Assembly: GCA_024636345.1 (NCBI GenBank)
Contig: JAGXHG010000018.1
Location: 1-53,611, forward strand
Reading direction: 5' to 3'
From: Desulfobulbaceae bacterium
GTDB lineage: Bacteria > Desulfobacterota > Desulfobulbia > Desulfobulbales > Desulfocapsaceae
DNA length: 53,611 nucleotides
Of the stretch, positions 43,297 through 52,697 are shown in pieces. Each line of letters starts with the position of its first letter. Position 1 is the stretch's first letter. The translations under genes were made by a program, and so were the position numbers. The notes below the pieces were generated by a model. The model had not been told where the DNA came from. It was given only the letters and a program-made list of their open reading frames with translations, and did no database searches.

Positions 43297-44649
43297 ATGA
43301 AGAAATTATTTGGAACAGATGGGATACGCGGGGTGGCGAACATCTACCCTATGACCACCGAGATAGCCATGCAAGTTGGCAGGGCCATTGCCTTTCAGGT
43401 TAAAGACCGGGCCCACGGGCATCGGATCGTTATTGGCAAGGACACACGGCTCTCAGGGTATATGCTTGAAAATGCCCTGGCCGCCGGAATCTGTTCAATG
43501 GGTGTGGATGTGCTTCTTGTCGGCCCTTTGCCCACACCGGGTATCGCTTTTATCACTACCTCCATGCGGGCTGATGCCGGAGTGGTTATTTCGGCCTCCC
43601 ATAATCCCTTTCAGGACAACGGGATTAAAATCTTTTCCAGTGATGGATTCAAGCTGTCGGATGAGTATGAGGCGGATATCGAAGAACTGATTTTCTCGCA
43701 GAAGATGGCGGCTCTCAGGCCAGTGGCCGATGAAGTAGGCCGGGCGCGTCGTATCGACGATGCCAGAGGTCGATATATCGTTTTTCTGAAAAACACCTTT
43801 CCCCAAAAATTTACCCTCGATGACTTTCACATTGTCCTCGATTGTGCCCACGGTGCAACGTATGGCGTGGCTCCTCATGTTTTTGAGGAGCTGGGGGCAA
43901 AAGTCACTACCTTTGGGGTTAATCCGGATGGAAAGAATATTAACAAGGATTGCGGGGCATTACACCCGCAACACATGGCGGAGGTGGTACGGCAGACCGG
44001 TGCCGATATCGGTATTGCCCTCGACGGTGATGGTGATCGGCTCATTGTTGCCGATGAAAATGGACGGATCATTGATGGCGATCATGTCATGGCCATCTGT
44101 GCCGCCGAACTGATGAGGCAGCGGAAGCTGAAGAAGAAGACCCTGGTAGCGACTGTAATGTCAAATATGGGTCTGGAAGTGGCCATGCAACAGATGGGCG
44201 GACGGATGGTGCGTACCAAGGTCGGTGACCGGTACGTGGTCGAGGAGATGCGGAAGAATGGATATTCTTTTGGCGGAGAGCAGTCCGGGCATCTGGTCTT
44301 CCTTGATCAAATTACCACCGGGGACGGTAACCTTGCGGCCTTGCAACTGCTCGCCATTATGAAAAAACAGCGCAAACCCCTGTCTGAGCTGGCCACTCTC
44401 ATGGAGAGTTTTCCTCAGGTGTTAAAAAATGTTCGTACCTCTTCACAGATAGATGTGAGTCATATCCCGGATTTTGCAGTAACAGTCCAGAAAATGGAGC
44501 AAAAATTAGGGGATAGCGGCCGCATTCTTGTGCGTCCATCTGGCACTGAATCATTGATAAGGGTGATGATTGAAGGACAGGATGAGAAGGTGATTAAGAC
44601 CATGGCCGATGAGCTGTGTGCCATGGTAAGCAATGCGGACCAGGGATGA
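43297..44649 (+). CDS. glmM: Phosphoglucosamine mutase
   Basis: The protein has 450 residues, standard length. It interconverts glucosamine-6-P and glucosamine-1-P for UDP-GlcNAc. N-terminal [11 protein letters not shown], active-site serine loop [16 protein letters not shown] (Ser ~102), metal-binding [14 protein letters not shown], sugar loop [11 protein letters not shown], and phosphate-binding [16 protein letters not shown]. It follows cdaR by 140 bp in the conserved cdaA-cdaR-glmM order, where GlmM is known to inhibit CdaA in some Firmicutes. Confidence 0.97.
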   Translation: MKKLFGTDGIRGVANIYPMTTEIAMQVGRAIAFQVKDRAHGHRIVIGKDTRLSGYMLENALAAGICSMGVDVLLVGPLPTPGIAFITTSMRADAGVVISASHNPFQDNGIKIFSSDGFKLSDEYEADIEELIFSQKMAALRPVADEVGRARRIDDARGRYIVFLKNTFPQKFTLDDFHIVLDCAHGATYGVAPHVFEELGAKVTTFGVNPDGKNINKDCGALHPQHMAEVVRQTGADIGIALDGDGDRLIVADENGRIIDGDHVMAICAAELMRQRKLKKKTLVATVMSNMGLEVAMQQMGGRMVRTKVGDRYVVEEMRKNGYSFGGEQSGHLVFLDQITTGDGNLAALQLLAIMKKQRKPLSELATLMESFPQVLKNVRTSSQIDVSHIPDFAVTVQKMEQKLGDSGRILVRPSGTESLIRVMIEGQDEKVIKTMADELCAMVSNADQG

Positions 44650-44658
44650 GCGGTGTTA

Positions 44659-44703
44659 GTTACTTGTTAAGGAAGTTACGAAATTAACCAGTAACCATTT
44701 TTT
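44659..44703 (+). terminator. Terminator after glmM
   Basis: GTTACTTGTTAA (44659-44670) pairs with TTAACCAGTAAC (44684-44695), one mismatch, followed by CATTTTTT. The loop contains GAAGTTACGAAA, reminiscent of the core of the dispersed 53-bp palindromes. It overlaps the stop codon of the convergent cytochrome b gene. Confidence 0.75.
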
Positions 44704-45547
44704 AGCGGCACAAGGCAATAGCGGTGAGAAGGGTGTAGATACCTAGCCAGCCAAGGATAAAGGTGAGGATGCGCGGATAATATTTGGTGTGTCGTTGCAG
44801 GGAGAACAGGGCCAAAAGCAGGGTGATAGGGAAGATAACACCGGCGAGTAAGGGGGGCAGAAACCTGAGTAGTTCCTGGAGGCCAAGAAAAAACCAGGGG
44901 CCATTGATGTGAAACACCCCAAGTTTCTCTGGTTCAAAGGGGGCGGTGACCAGCAGGCAGCAAAGGAGGATGATGGCGGTCAGCAAAGTATGATTCCGGA
45001 AAGAGGTTCGGTATTTACGCAGATGCTCCCAGGCAAGAATCCCCCATACAACCCCGAAACCGATGACATGGTTGACATAGACCCGCTTCATGCCGTCATC
45101 GGTGATGGAAAAAAGGAGGTCATTCAGGGAATGGCCAATTCCGGGAATGGCGTTGATGATATTTTCGGCTATCAGACCGGCAGAGGCGCCGGTACTGTCT
45201 GCCCGCAGGACGTAGCCGGTAAAGAGAAGAAGCAGAGCCACGGGCAGTGTCGCAGTCAATCTGATCCATTGGGCACGGCTATAGTTGTCAGCGCATTCAA
45301 AAATGGCCCAGAGGTGGACAAGGGTGAGCAGAAAGAACAATTGGCTGGAATAGAAATGCAGGGAGCGGAAATAGTCGCCAAAAGGAACCAGTAGATCGAG
45401 AGAACCGGCAGAATAGAGCGGCGTTGCCGGGTCATATTGGAATGCCACCAGGATGCCGGAGAGCACGGAGATAAAAAGGGCAATCAGGCTCCATTCTCCC
45501 CATTTTATGGTACGCATTAAGGCGCTTTTTTTTAATATGGTGTTCAT
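44702..45547 (-). CDS. Cytochrome b (b6-like) subunit of a Rieske/cytochrome b complex
   Basis: The protein has 281 residues. About eight hydrophobic helices. The N-terminal half has the cytochrome b core (SLHFYSSQLFFLLTLVHLWAIF and VNHVIGFGVVWGILAWEHL carry candidate haem histidine pairs). The remaining ~100 residues are too short for the whole mitochondrial-type C-terminal domain, so it resembles a b6 plus partial subunit IV. It accepts quinol electrons together with the Rieske protein 20 bp upstream. No cytochrome c1/f gene is present here. The start is uncertain (Met11 possible). Confidence 0.85.
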   Translation of the reverse strand: MNTILKKSALMRTIKWGEWSLIALFISVLSGILVAFQYDPATPLYSAGSLDLLVPFGDYFRSLHFYSSQLFFLLTLVHLWAIFECADNYSRAQWIRLTATLPVALLLLFTGYVLRADSTGASAGLIAENIINAIPGIGHSLNDLLFSITDDGMKRVYVNHVIGFGVVWGILAWEHLRKYRTSFRNHTLLTAIILLCCLLVTAPFEPEKLGVFHINGPWFFLGLQELLRFLPPLLAGVIFPITLLLALFSLQRHTKYYPRILTFILGWLGIYTLLTAIALCR

Positions 45548-45567
45548 GGGAAGTTGCGCCGTGATTG

Positions 45568-45978
45568 TCAGATGGTGACGATGTAGCCGCCTGCATTGTC
45601 GATCTTCTCAACCTTGAAATGGGGAAGTGGTTTTTTGGCCGGACCGTGGATGACATCGCCCTGCGGGGTAAAACGCGACTGGTGGCAGGGGCATTCCATG
45701 AACCCTTCTTTCTCCCGATAATTGATCTTGCAGCCGAGATGGGTACATTTCCTCGATACGGCCCAGGGGCCTTGTTCGCTCTCAAAGAGAATGAAGTCAG
45801 GTCCAAGAAAAAAAGTGCCGGGGCCAAGGGTGGTCTTGATTTCAATCAGGCGTGGTTGCCTTGGAACCTTGTATCCAAGAAAGCGCAGGATTGGATAGCA
45901 GAGGGCAAGCAGACCGAGCCAAAGAAAAAAGCGGCGTGGCGGGTGAGGCAGTGGGTGAGTTTTTTTTGCGGGCGGCAT
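45568..45978 (-). CDS. Rieske [2Fe-2S] protein
   Basis: The protein has 136 residues. A twin-arginine-like N-terminus (PPRRFFLWLGLLALCYPILRFLG) gives a membrane anchor. Cluster ligands are CTHLGC (~84-89) and CPCHQSRF (~101), in the standard C-x-H ... C-x2-H arrangement, and GPAKKPLPHFKVE completes the Rieske fold. The protein is shorter than mitochondrial-type Rieske proteins. Partner of the cytochrome b encoded next. It begins 20 bp after coaD, so the pair seems to share the rsmD-coaD transcript. Confidence 0.92.
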   Translation of the reverse strand: MPPAKKTHPLPHPPRRFFLWLGLLALCYPILRFLGYKVPRQPRLIEIKTTLGPGTFFLGPDFILFESEQGPWAVSRKCTHLGCKINYREKEGFMECPCHQSRFTPQGDVIHGPAKKPLPHFKVEKIDNAGGYIVTI

Positions 45979-45998
45979 GACAGTAATGCTTTCGGGCT

Positions 45999-46502
45999 TC
46001 AGGCCGAAGAAGAAAATACGTCTATCAGGAGCTGATTTACGTGTGTCGGCACCAGTTCACTCACGTCGCCGCCGTGCCTTGCCGCATCTTTGATAATTGA
46101 AGAGCTGATAAATATCCAGCGGAAACCAGGCATCAGGAAAATGGTATCCACCTCTCGTTCCAGTTTGCGATTCATCAGTGCCAGTTGCAATTCGTAATCA
46201 AAGTCTGACACTGCTCTCAGCCCTCGAATAATTGCCTTGGCACCACGCTGTACAGCGTAGTTGACAAGAAGGCCGGAGACCGTGGCGATTTCAATCCGCG
46301 GATGTTCTTCGGGAAAACATTTTTGGATCATCTCGATCCGCTGATCCAAGGTGAATAGCGGGGTCTTTCCGGGATTGATGGCAATGGCGATAATAATGCG
46401 GTCAAAGAGATTCAAGGCCCGGTTGATGATGTCCATGTGGCCCATGGTGATAGGGTCAAAGGTACCTGGGTAAATCGCGAGGGTTGGTGATTGCATGGTC
46501 AT
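45999..46502 (-). CDS. coaD: Phosphopantetheine adenylyltransferase
   Basis: The protein has 167 residues. Fourth step of coenzyme A synthesis, 4'-phosphopantetheine to dephospho-CoA. Nucleotidyltransferase motif YPGTFDPITMGHMDII (TxGH), RGLRAVSDFDYELQLALMNR, and the C-terminal ISSSIIKDAARHGGDVSELVP. The start ATG 46502 overlaps the last base of the rsmD stop; ATG 46496 is an alternative with AAAGGGA upstream. The rsmD-coaD pair is a widely conserved arrangement. Confidence 0.96.
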   Translation of the reverse strand: MTMQSPTLAIYPGTFDPITMGHMDIINRALNLFDRIIIAIAINPGKTPLFTLDQRIEMIQKCFPEEHPRIEIATVSGLLVNYAVQRGAKAIIRGLRAVSDFDYELQLALMNRKLEREVDTIFLMPGFRWIFISSSIIKDAARHGGDVSELVPTHVNQLLIDVFSSSA

Positions 46503-47143
46503 CAGATTATCCCTTTCTGCATCGGTTGATAAAACCAGAAACCGGCCTCACCATATTTACGCTGATCCACCAGGGTTAGTCTTGTCAGATGTTCCGGCAG
46601 AGATTCTTTCGCACGATCTTCGACGATGAGCAGGGTGTGCTCGCGGAGAAGGGAGCTGGTATCAATGGCGCGCAGTAACTGAATAGAGAGGCCTTGGGAA
46701 TAAGGGGGGTCGAGGAAAATCAGATCAAAACCCGGACTAACCTGCAGATTTTTTGAAAAATAAGGCAACCCTTTGCGCAGGTCATGTTTGATCACCGAGA
46801 CAGGTCTTGGCCCCTCAGGATTGATGCTGATTGAGTTCTTATTATAAACCTGCTGTTGGTTGTTAAGGGCATCCAGGCAAATCTGAATATTCCTGCTTAT
46901 AAGTTCAAGGGCTTGGGGGTGATAATCAACAAAACAAACATTGTCGGCCCCACGGCTCAGTGCCTCAATGCCCAAAGCCCCTGTTCCGGCAAAGAGATCA
47001 AGGACAGAGGCCCCCTGAATCTGATCGGCTATGATATTAAAGAGCGCTTCACGTGCCCGGTCAGAGGTCGGACGAATGATATCCTCACGGGCTGGTGGTG
47101 GAATAAGTTTTCTGCCCTTGGCATACCCGCTTATAATTCTCAC
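46502..47143 (-). CDS. rsmD: 16S rRNA (guanine966-N2)-methyltransferase
   Basis: The protein has 213 residues. SAM-dependent methylation of 16S rRNA in the 30S head. Begins MRIISGYAKGRKLIPPP; SAM loop VLDLFAGTGALGIEALSRGA; catalytic DLIFLDPPYSQG (N/D-PPY). A Gln/Asn-rich insertion near residues 95-110 is not typical. First gene of the rsmD-coaD-Rieske-cytochrome b run. Confidence 0.94.
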   Translation of the reverse strand: MRIISGYAKGRKLIPPPAREDIIRPTSDRAREALFNIIADQIQGASVLDLFAGTGALGIEALSRGADNVCFVDYHPQALELISRNIQICLDALNNQQQVYNKNSISINPEGPRPVSVIKHDLRKGLPYFSKNLQVSPGFDLIFLDPPYSQGLSIQLLRAIDTSSLLREHTLLIVEDRAKESLPEHLTRLTLVDQRKYGEAGFWFYQPMQKGII

Positions 47144-47305
47144 TTATTTATGGTGTTGCCCCCCCAAAAAACAAATACTTCTTTGCACTGCATTCCTTGT
47201 CACTGTGGCGTACAGAAAAGTACGATTGGTTCTCAGGCTTTGTGCGTCTTGTCTTTGGGCCTTTTGACGTAACCATCCCCTTAATGATTTTTATGAAACT
47301 AATAA

Positions 47306-48334
47306 TTATTTATAGTTGGCGATAAAATATTCAGCGATCTGGACGGCGTTGAGGGCTGCTCCCTTGAGGATATTGTCAGAGACAACCCACATGTTGATGC
47401 CATTGGCGATGGATTCATCTTCGCGTATTCTTCCCACTAAAGTCTCGAATTTCCCTTCACAGTCAATGGCCAGAGGGTAGCGGGACAGGGTCGGCTCATC
47501 TACAAGCTGGACGCCGGGGGCATGGGATAAAAGCTCTTTGACCTCGGCAGCGCTGATCTTCTGCTTGGTCTCAATGTTTACCGCCTCGGAGTGTCCGTAA
47601 ATGACGGGTACCCGTACTGCGGTGGCAGTGACACCGATAGTGTCGTCTTCAAATATTTTCCTGGTCTCGTTGACCATCTTCATCTCTTCCTTGGTATAGC
47701 CGTTGTCAAGAAAACTGTCAATTTGGGGCAGGCAGTTGAAGGCGATCTGGTGGGGATAGACCTTGTGTTCCATGGGTTTGCCTGAGGCATAGGCAAGAAC
47801 CTGAGCCTTGAGTTCGTCAATGGCCTTGGTACCGGTACCGGAGACTGCCTGGTAGGTTGAGATCACCAGACGCTTGATGCCGACTTTGTCATATATTGGT
47901 TTAAGGGCAACCATCATCTGGATAGTGGAGCAGTTGGGATTGGCAATTATGCCCCGCTTGGTGTATCGCGCTATGGCATGGGGGTTTACCTCGGGAACTA
48001 CCAAGGGGATTTCGGGATCCATGCGGAAGGCACTCGAGTTATCGATGACCACCGCGCCTGCAGCAGCGGCAGCTGGAGCAAATTCGAGGGAACGCGCCGC
48101 GCCGGCGGAAAAAAGGGCAATGTCAATTCCTGTAAAGGAATCTTTGGAGAGGATTTGTACGGACAATTCCTTACCACCAAACGAAATCTTTTTGCCAACA
48201 GAGCGTTCGGAGGCAAGGAGTCGTAACTCGCCCACGGGAAAATTCTTCCGGCGTAATACGTCAAGCATTGCACCACCAACGGCCCCTGTGGCACCGGCGA
48301 TAGCAACATTATATTTTTTTTGTTCACTGCCCAT
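47306..48334 (-). CDS. asd: Aspartate-semialdehyde dehydrogenase
   Basis: The protein has 342 residues. NADPH-dependent conversion of aspartyl phosphate to the semialdehyde on the Lys/Thr/Met/diaminopimelate branch. N-terminal VAIAGATGAVGGAML, LFSAGAARSLEF, catalytic cysteine in NPNCSTIQM, and TYQAVSGTGTKAIDEL. AAGGAAA precedes the ATG by ~7 nt. Follows pssA by 67 bp on the same strand; no lysine riboswitch is seen upstream. Confidence 0.96.
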   Translation of the reverse strand: MGSEQKKYNVAIAGATGAVGGAMLDVLRRKNFPVGELRLLASERSVGKKISFGGKELSVQILSKDSFTGIDIALFSAGAARSLEFAPAAAAAGAVVIDNSSAFRMDPEIPLVVPEVNPHAIARYTKRGIIANPNCSTIQMMVALKPIYDKVGIKRLVISTYQAVSGTGTKAIDELKAQVLAYASGKPMEHKVYPHQIAFNCLPQIDSFLDNGYTKEEMKMVNETRKIFEDDTIGVTATAVRVPVIYGHSEAVNIETKQKISAAEVKELLSHAPGVQLVDEPTLSRYPLAIDCEGKFETLVGRIREDESIANGINMWVVSDNILKGAALNAVQIAEYFIANYK

Positions 48335-48401
48335 GTTTAATTTTCCTTATGAAGATGCTGGTATTTTTTGTGTTTCTTGTTTTCAAGGTACTGTTGTTTG
48401 C

Positions 48402-49160
48402 TTAAGACGAGTGAGGGTGAGACGAAACCGGTTCTTTTTTCAGTCCTCGAACCCTGCTGTATACTGCCATTCCCGGGCCTGAAGCGATATAGAGCAGACA
48501 GATCAGAAAAAGCATGACCTCGGGTTCAGCCGCAATGAGGACAAAGAGGAGAATCATCCCAACCAGGATCTGAAATGTCTTGAATCTCCCAACACTTGGT
48601 TTCTTAAAACTGAGGTACCGATGGGTGGAGACCATCAGGTAGGAGAGCAGATAGACAAGCAGTAGAAGGGAAATGTGCTTTACCTCCCCGGTGATGCCAA
48701 TATAATGGCAAAAAAGGACACTGGTGACGATCATGGCAGCGGCGGCAGGACATGGGAGGCCGACAAAATCCTTACTCTCCGATTTTGTGTCCTGGGAGTT
48801 GAAACGGGCCAAGCGTAAGGAGGTCATTGCCACATAGAGAAATGCAGCCAGCCAGCCATAGCGGCCATAGGGATTCAGGGCCCAGAGATAGGCCAGGAGT
48901 CCGGGAGCGACACCGAAGGAGACCATGTCACAAAGGGAATCAAGTTCCACTCCGAATTGACTGGTGGTTCGGGTCATCCGCGCGACCCTGCCGTCCAGGC
49001 CATCAAAAATTGCCGCCACCAGGATGGCGATGGCCGCTGTCTTGAAATCTTTATTGACCGAGGCGATCATGGAGTAAAATCCACAAAAAAGACTGGCAAG
49101 GGTAAACATGCACGGGAGTGGATAAAACTTTGAACTCATTTCTTGTTGAGTGTCTGGCAT
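48402..49160 (-). CDS. pssA: CDP-diacylglycerol-serine O-phosphatidyltransferase
   Basis: The protein has 252 residues. Integral membrane CDP-alcohol phosphotransferase with motif DGLDGRVARMTRTTSQFGVELDSLCDMVSFG (D-G-x2-A-R ... G-x3-D-x3-D pattern, partly read as DGR). It forms phosphatidylserine, which the product of the upstream psd gene decarboxylates to phosphatidylethanolamine. ATG 49160 has GGAGG with 9-nt spacing, preferred over Met8. Confidence 0.94.
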   Translation of the reverse strand: MPDTQQEMSSKFYPLPCMFTLASLFCGFYSMIASVNKDFKTAAIAILVAAIFDGLDGRVARMTRTTSQFGVELDSLCDMVSFGVAPGLLAYLWALNPYGRYGWLAAFLYVAMTSLRLARFNSQDTKSESKDFVGLPCPAAAAMIVTSVLFCHYIGITGEVKHISLLLLVYLLSYLMVSTHRYLSFKKPSVGRFKTFQILVGMILLFVLIAAEPEVMLFLICLLYIASGPGMAVYSRVRGLKKEPVSSHPHSS

Positions 49161-49251
49161 GATATGTTTCCTCCTGTGAGGATGGCTTCAAAGGTATGCC
49201 GGAAAAGAGTGTCTCGGAGATGGGTGCGCAGGTTCCTTCTCTTCCCTCTTT

Positions 49252-49896
49252 TCAGGAAAGATACCCAATTACTGACTCGCCTGCCCTTACTCTCTGACCG
49301 ACCGTAATCTCAAGCTGGGTCTGGGTGGGGATATATAGATCAACACGGGAGCCAAAACGAATCAGGCCAAAGCGCTGGCCACGACGAATCTGATCATCAG
49401 TTTCCAGCCAACAGACAATTCTTCTGGCAATAAGGCCTGCTACCTGGACAAAGGCAAGTTTGTGCCCACTTGCACTTTGCACAATGATGGCGCAATGTTC
49501 ATTGTGCATGGCGCCGCGGTTGGAGTCTGCCGAATAGAATTCTCCGGGAGTATAGATGATCTTCTCAACAGTGCCACTCACGGGGGCACGATTGACATGG
49601 ACGTTAAAGACGTTCATGAAGATTGAAACCTTGTAAACCTGGCCAAGGAGATATTGGTCATCAATGATTTTTTCAATCAGAATGATCTTTCCATCGGCAG
49701 GAGAGATCAACGCATCTTCGCTGATTGGGCCGATGCGCTCGGGATCCCGGAAAAAACAGAGCACAAAAGTGGTAATTGCCAGCGCCGCGAGAGTAAAAAT
49801 GTCGTAGCCTAAAACAGCAATGATCAAGGTGACAAAGGCGCTGAAGGCAATGAAAGGATATCCTTCCTTAGCTATGGGGATCTGCGGAGATTTCAT
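49252..49896 (-). CDS. psd: Phosphatidylserine decarboxylase, short type
   Basis: The protein has 214 residues, the short (archaeal-type) Psd. N-terminal membrane helix (~15-45); LISPADGKIILIEKI; NVHVNRAPVSGTVEKIIYTPGEFY; and the self-cleavage site FGSRVDLYIP, where the Gly-Ser bond gives the pyruvoyl group. The ATG overlaps the ilvN stop (ATGA). Pairs with pssA for phosphatidylethanolamine synthesis. Confidence 0.94.
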   Translation of the reverse strand: MKSPQIPIAKEGYPFIAFSAFVTLIIAVLGYDIFTLAALAITTFVLCFFRDPERIGPISEDALISPADGKIILIEKIIDDQYLLGQVYKVSIFMNVFNVHVNRAPVSGTVEKIIYTPGEFYSADSNRGAMHNEHCAIIVQSASGHKLAFVQVAGLIARRIVCWLETDDQIRRGQRFGLIRFGSRVDLYIPTQTQLEITVGQRVRAGESVIGYLS

Positions 49897-50375
49897 TTTT
49901 TACTGGCCCTTGCCATGGCAATTGTGCCTGTGCGTACGATCTCCTGAATGCCGATTGGCCTCAGGATGTCAATGATGGCCTGAACCTTTGAAGCGGATCC
50001 TGTAACCTCAACTGCATAGGATTTAGGACTGACATCCACCACCTTGCCCCGGAAGATGTCAATGACCCGCAACACTTCAGCCCTGGTTTGGGCCTCAGCC
50101 TTGACCCGGATCAGGACCATCTCCCGCTCAACATATTCACTGTCGCTGATGTCGGTAACCTTGATGACATCAATGAGTTTGTGCAGCTGTTTAGTGATCT
50201 GCTCAATAATGGCCTCGTCGCCACGGGTGACTAAGGTCAGGCAGGAGATACTGGGTTCAAGGGTCTCGGCAACACTGAGGCTTTCGATATTGAAGCCGCG
50301 GCCGCTGAACAGACCGGTAACCCGTGAAAGAACTCCCGGCTTATTTTGAAGAAGTACGGAAATTGTATGTTTCAT
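49893..50375 (-). CDS. ilvN: Acetolactate synthase small (regulatory) subunit
   Basis: The protein has 160 residues. N-terminal ACT domain (ISVLLQNKPGVLSRVTGLFSGRGFNIESLSV) senses valine, followed by the typical C-terminal domain (YAVEVTGSASKVQAIIDILRPIGIQEIVRTG). Activates and feedback-regulates IlvB. AGGA precedes the ATG. It lies 204 bp downstream of ilvB; the gap is filled by a palindromic repeat. Confidence 0.95.
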   Translation of the reverse strand: MKHTISVLLQNKPGVLSRVTGLFSGRGFNIESLSVAETLEPSISCLTLVTRGDEAIIEQITKQLHKLIDVIKVTDISDSEYVEREMVLIRVKAEAQTRAEVLRVIDIFRGKVVDVSPKSYAVEVTGSASKVQAIIDILRPIGIQEIVRTGTIAMARASKK

Positions 50376-50401
50376 CTGTTTTTCCTGTGCAAAATATATT
50401 T

Positions 50402-50454
50402 AGGGGCCGTTAAGAAATAACCACTATGGTTTAATCAATTTCTTTACGGCCCCT
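50402..50454. repeat. 53-bp palindromic repeat, copy B
   Basis: AGGGGCCGTTAAGAAAT (50402-50418) pairs with ATTTCTTTACGGCCCCT (50438-50454), one mismatch. Read on the minus strand it aligns end to end with copy C (52922-52974), including an internal AGTGGTTATTTC versus AATGGTTATTTC. A degenerate second half-copy (GCCGTTAAAGAAAT ... GACGGC) follows at about 50458-50506. Confidence 0.75.
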
Positions 50455-50579
50455 TATTGCCGTTAAAGAAATTGAAATGTAGTCATTGTTTTTGGACGAC
50501 GGCTTAGGAGGGAGCGGATAAAAAAACTGACCCTTCCCTGATTCTTTCAAGGCGCCTGCCATGAGGCACCGACCGGAAG

Positions 50580-52280
50580 CTAGACCAGAAGCATTTCGGT
50601 GGTGGCCTTTCCTGCCGGCACCATTGGGAATACGCATTCTTCTCTGGCTATGACAAAGTCCATGATGACGGTGTTATCCGTGGCCAGAGCCTCTTTTATC
50701 ACAGCTTCTACCTCACTTTTTTTGGTGGCCCGTAAACCGACTGCACCGTATGCCTGAGCCAACATCACAAAGTCAGGGGTAACTTCCATGACGGTTCCGG
50801 CGTAGCGTTTATTGTAGAAAAGTTCCTGCCACTGACGTACCATTCCCAGGTAGTTATTGTTAAGGATGGCAACCTTGACCGGGCACTTATACTGATTAGC
50901 CGTCGCCAGTTCCTGGATATTCATCTGGATGGAACCATCGCCTGCCACATCGATAACTGTCTTTTCCGGGAAAGCCATTTTGGCGCCGATGGCAGCAGGA
51001 AGCCCATAACCCATGGTACCGAGCCCGCCTGAAGTGGCCCATTGTCGTGGTTTGTTGAATTTGTAAAACTGGGCGGCCCACATCTGATTCTGGCCGACCT
51101 CGGTGGTGATGATGGCATCACCATGGGTGAGTTCGTCCAACTTCTCAATGACATACTGGGGTTTAATGATATCACCTTCATCAAGGTAACACATTGGATG
51201 TTTTTTGGTCCACTCACCGATAGTCTCCAGCCATGGCTCATGGCTCGCCGCCACTTGTTCCCGGTTGAAATCACTGGAGGTGTTGAACCAGGCGTTCATG
51301 GCAGTGAGGGCATGTTTGCAGTCGGCGACAATGGGGATATCAACCTTGACATTTTTACTGATCGAAGTGGGGTCAATGTCAATATGAATAATGGTTGCAT
51401 GGGGAGCAAAGGCGTCAAGCCGGCCGGTTACCCGGTCATCAAAACGGGCGCCGACTGCGATCAGGAGATCACTGTGGGCAACGGCCATGTTGGCGGTATA
51501 ACTGCCATGCATGCCGAGCATGCCCATGGAGAGCGGATCGCTTCCGGGAAAACCACCAAGGCCCATCAGGGTCATGGTGACAGGGATGTTGAGTTTTCTG
51601 GCCAGCTCGGTCAGCTCTTCGTTGGCATTGGAAAGAATGACACCGCCGCCGACATAGAGTACTGGGTTTTTGGCCTTCAGGATCTTTTTACATGCCTTTT
51701 CTATCTGGCCTGGGTGTGGTTCATAGGTAGGCTGATAGTTCTGCATCCTGATTGGTTTTTTCTCGGGAAAATCAACCATCTTGGCAACAACATCCTTGGG
51801 CAGATCGACTAATACCGGGCCTGGACGACCGGTGCGCGCGATGTGGAAAGCTTCGCGCAGAGTAGCCACCAGGTCTTTGGCGTCTTTTACCAGGTAGTTA
51901 TGTTTGGTGCACGGGCGGGTGATCCCTACGATATCGACTTCCTGGAAGGCATCATTGCCGATCAAGGGTGTGGGCACCTGTCCGGTGAGGATGACCAGGG
52001 GGATGGAATCCATATAGGCTGTGGCAATGGCGGTTACGCCATTAGTAGCACCCGGGCCTGAAGTGAGCAGGGCGACACCGACTTCACCGGTAACCCTGGC
52101 CAGGCCGTCAGCTGCATGGACGGCACCTTGTTCATGCCGCACAAGAACATTCGTAATATCGGAATCCATCAGTGCATCAAAGAGATCAATGACTGCGCCG
52201 CCGGGAAAACCGAAAATAGTTTTTATTCCTTCTTCCTGAAGGCATCGTATGATGGCCTGTGAGCCGCTAATTTTTTCCAT
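50580..52280 (-). CDS. ilvB: Acetolactate synthase large (catalytic) subunit
   Basis: The protein has 566 residues from ATG 52280, chosen because AAAGGAAGAGG lies directly upstream and inside any longer reading. ThDP/FAD enzyme making acetolactate or acetohydroxybutyrate. Catalytic Glu in VLVRHEQGAVHAADG, PGATNGVTAIATAYMDSIPLV, FAD region GMLGMHGSYTANMAV, and ThDP motif GDGSIQMNIQELATA ... NNNYLGMVRQWQ. Heads ilvB-ilvN-psd-pssA-asd; no ilvC in this window. Confidence 0.97.
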   Translation of the reverse strand: MEKISGSQAIIRCLQEEGIKTIFGFPGGAVIDLFDALMDSDITNVLVRHEQGAVHAADGLARVTGEVGVALLTSGPGATNGVTAIATAYMDSIPLVILTGQVPTPLIGNDAFQEVDIVGITRPCTKHNYLVKDAKDLVATLREAFHIARTGRPGPVLVDLPKDVVAKMVDFPEKKPIRMQNYQPTYEPHPGQIEKACKKILKAKNPVLYVGGGVILSNANEELTELARKLNIPVTMTLMGLGGFPGSDPLSMGMLGMHGSYTANMAVAHSDLLIAVGARFDDRVTGRLDAFAPHATIIHIDIDPTSISKNVKVDIPIVADCKHALTAMNAWFNTSSDFNREQVAASHEPWLETIGEWTKKHPMCYLDEGDIIKPQYVIEKLDELTHGDAIITTEVGQNQMWAAQFYKFNKPRQWATSGGLGTMGYGLPAAIGAKMAFPEKTVIDVAGDGSIQMNIQELATANQYKCPVKVAILNNNYLGMVRQWQELFYNKRYAGTVMEVTPDFVMLAQAYGAVGLRATKKSEVEAVIKEALATDNTVIMDFVIAREECVFPMVPAGKATTEMLLV

Positions 52281-52362
52281 GAAGCCTCTTCCTTTCATTT
52301 ATTGAGGTTTTTTAGAAAAGTTGACAATCCTAAAAAAAGTCTATGAGCTTGTCTGTTCTGAT

Positions 52363-52383
52363 TAAAAACCTGTAACAGGTTTG
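52363..52383 (-). promoter_or_regulatory. Small hairpin in the ilvB leader
   Basis: On the minus strand AAACCTG-tta-CAGGTTT followed by TT, ~85 nt upstream of ilvB. It could be a weak terminator or attenuator. No branched-chain codon-rich leader peptide was recognised before it. Confidence 0.3.
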
Positions 52384-52619
52384 CACCAAGTCTGGATCCA
52401 AACAATAAGTAAACATTGTTTATGATTCCTCAAGGTGTTTTCAAGCTAAAAAATATGTTGAAAAAGAGAATATATCTCCATGAGAGGACTAATGTCAACA
52501 ATGAAGGTTATTTCTGGGAAGAATTCCTGAAATGTTTTTTATCACTTGAATGGCATGAATCATGTCACTGCTTGACTGAAGGGTGAGGTGAAGGGCAGGA
52601 AAAGATATGAAAAAGCTGC

Positions 52620-52647
52620 TTGACAAGGATCGATAATCGAGTTTACT
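52620..52647 (+). promoter_or_regulatory. Probable leu promoter
   Basis: TTGACA (52620-52625), 16-bp spacer and TTTACT (52642-52647). A start near 52654 would leave ~44 nt before the leader peptide ATG. Confidence 0.45.
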
Positions 52648-52697
52648 CTCTTTTAAAGATTATCAAAAAATATTTCCTATACGGACCAGATAAAATT

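Noticed and set aside
51042..51812. 256-codon plus-strand reading frame
   Set aside because: Shadow of ilvB.
52299..52440. Ile/Val/Leu leader peptide before ilvB
   Set aside because: Short minus-strand frames there lack runs of branched-chain codons; only a weak hairpin is present.
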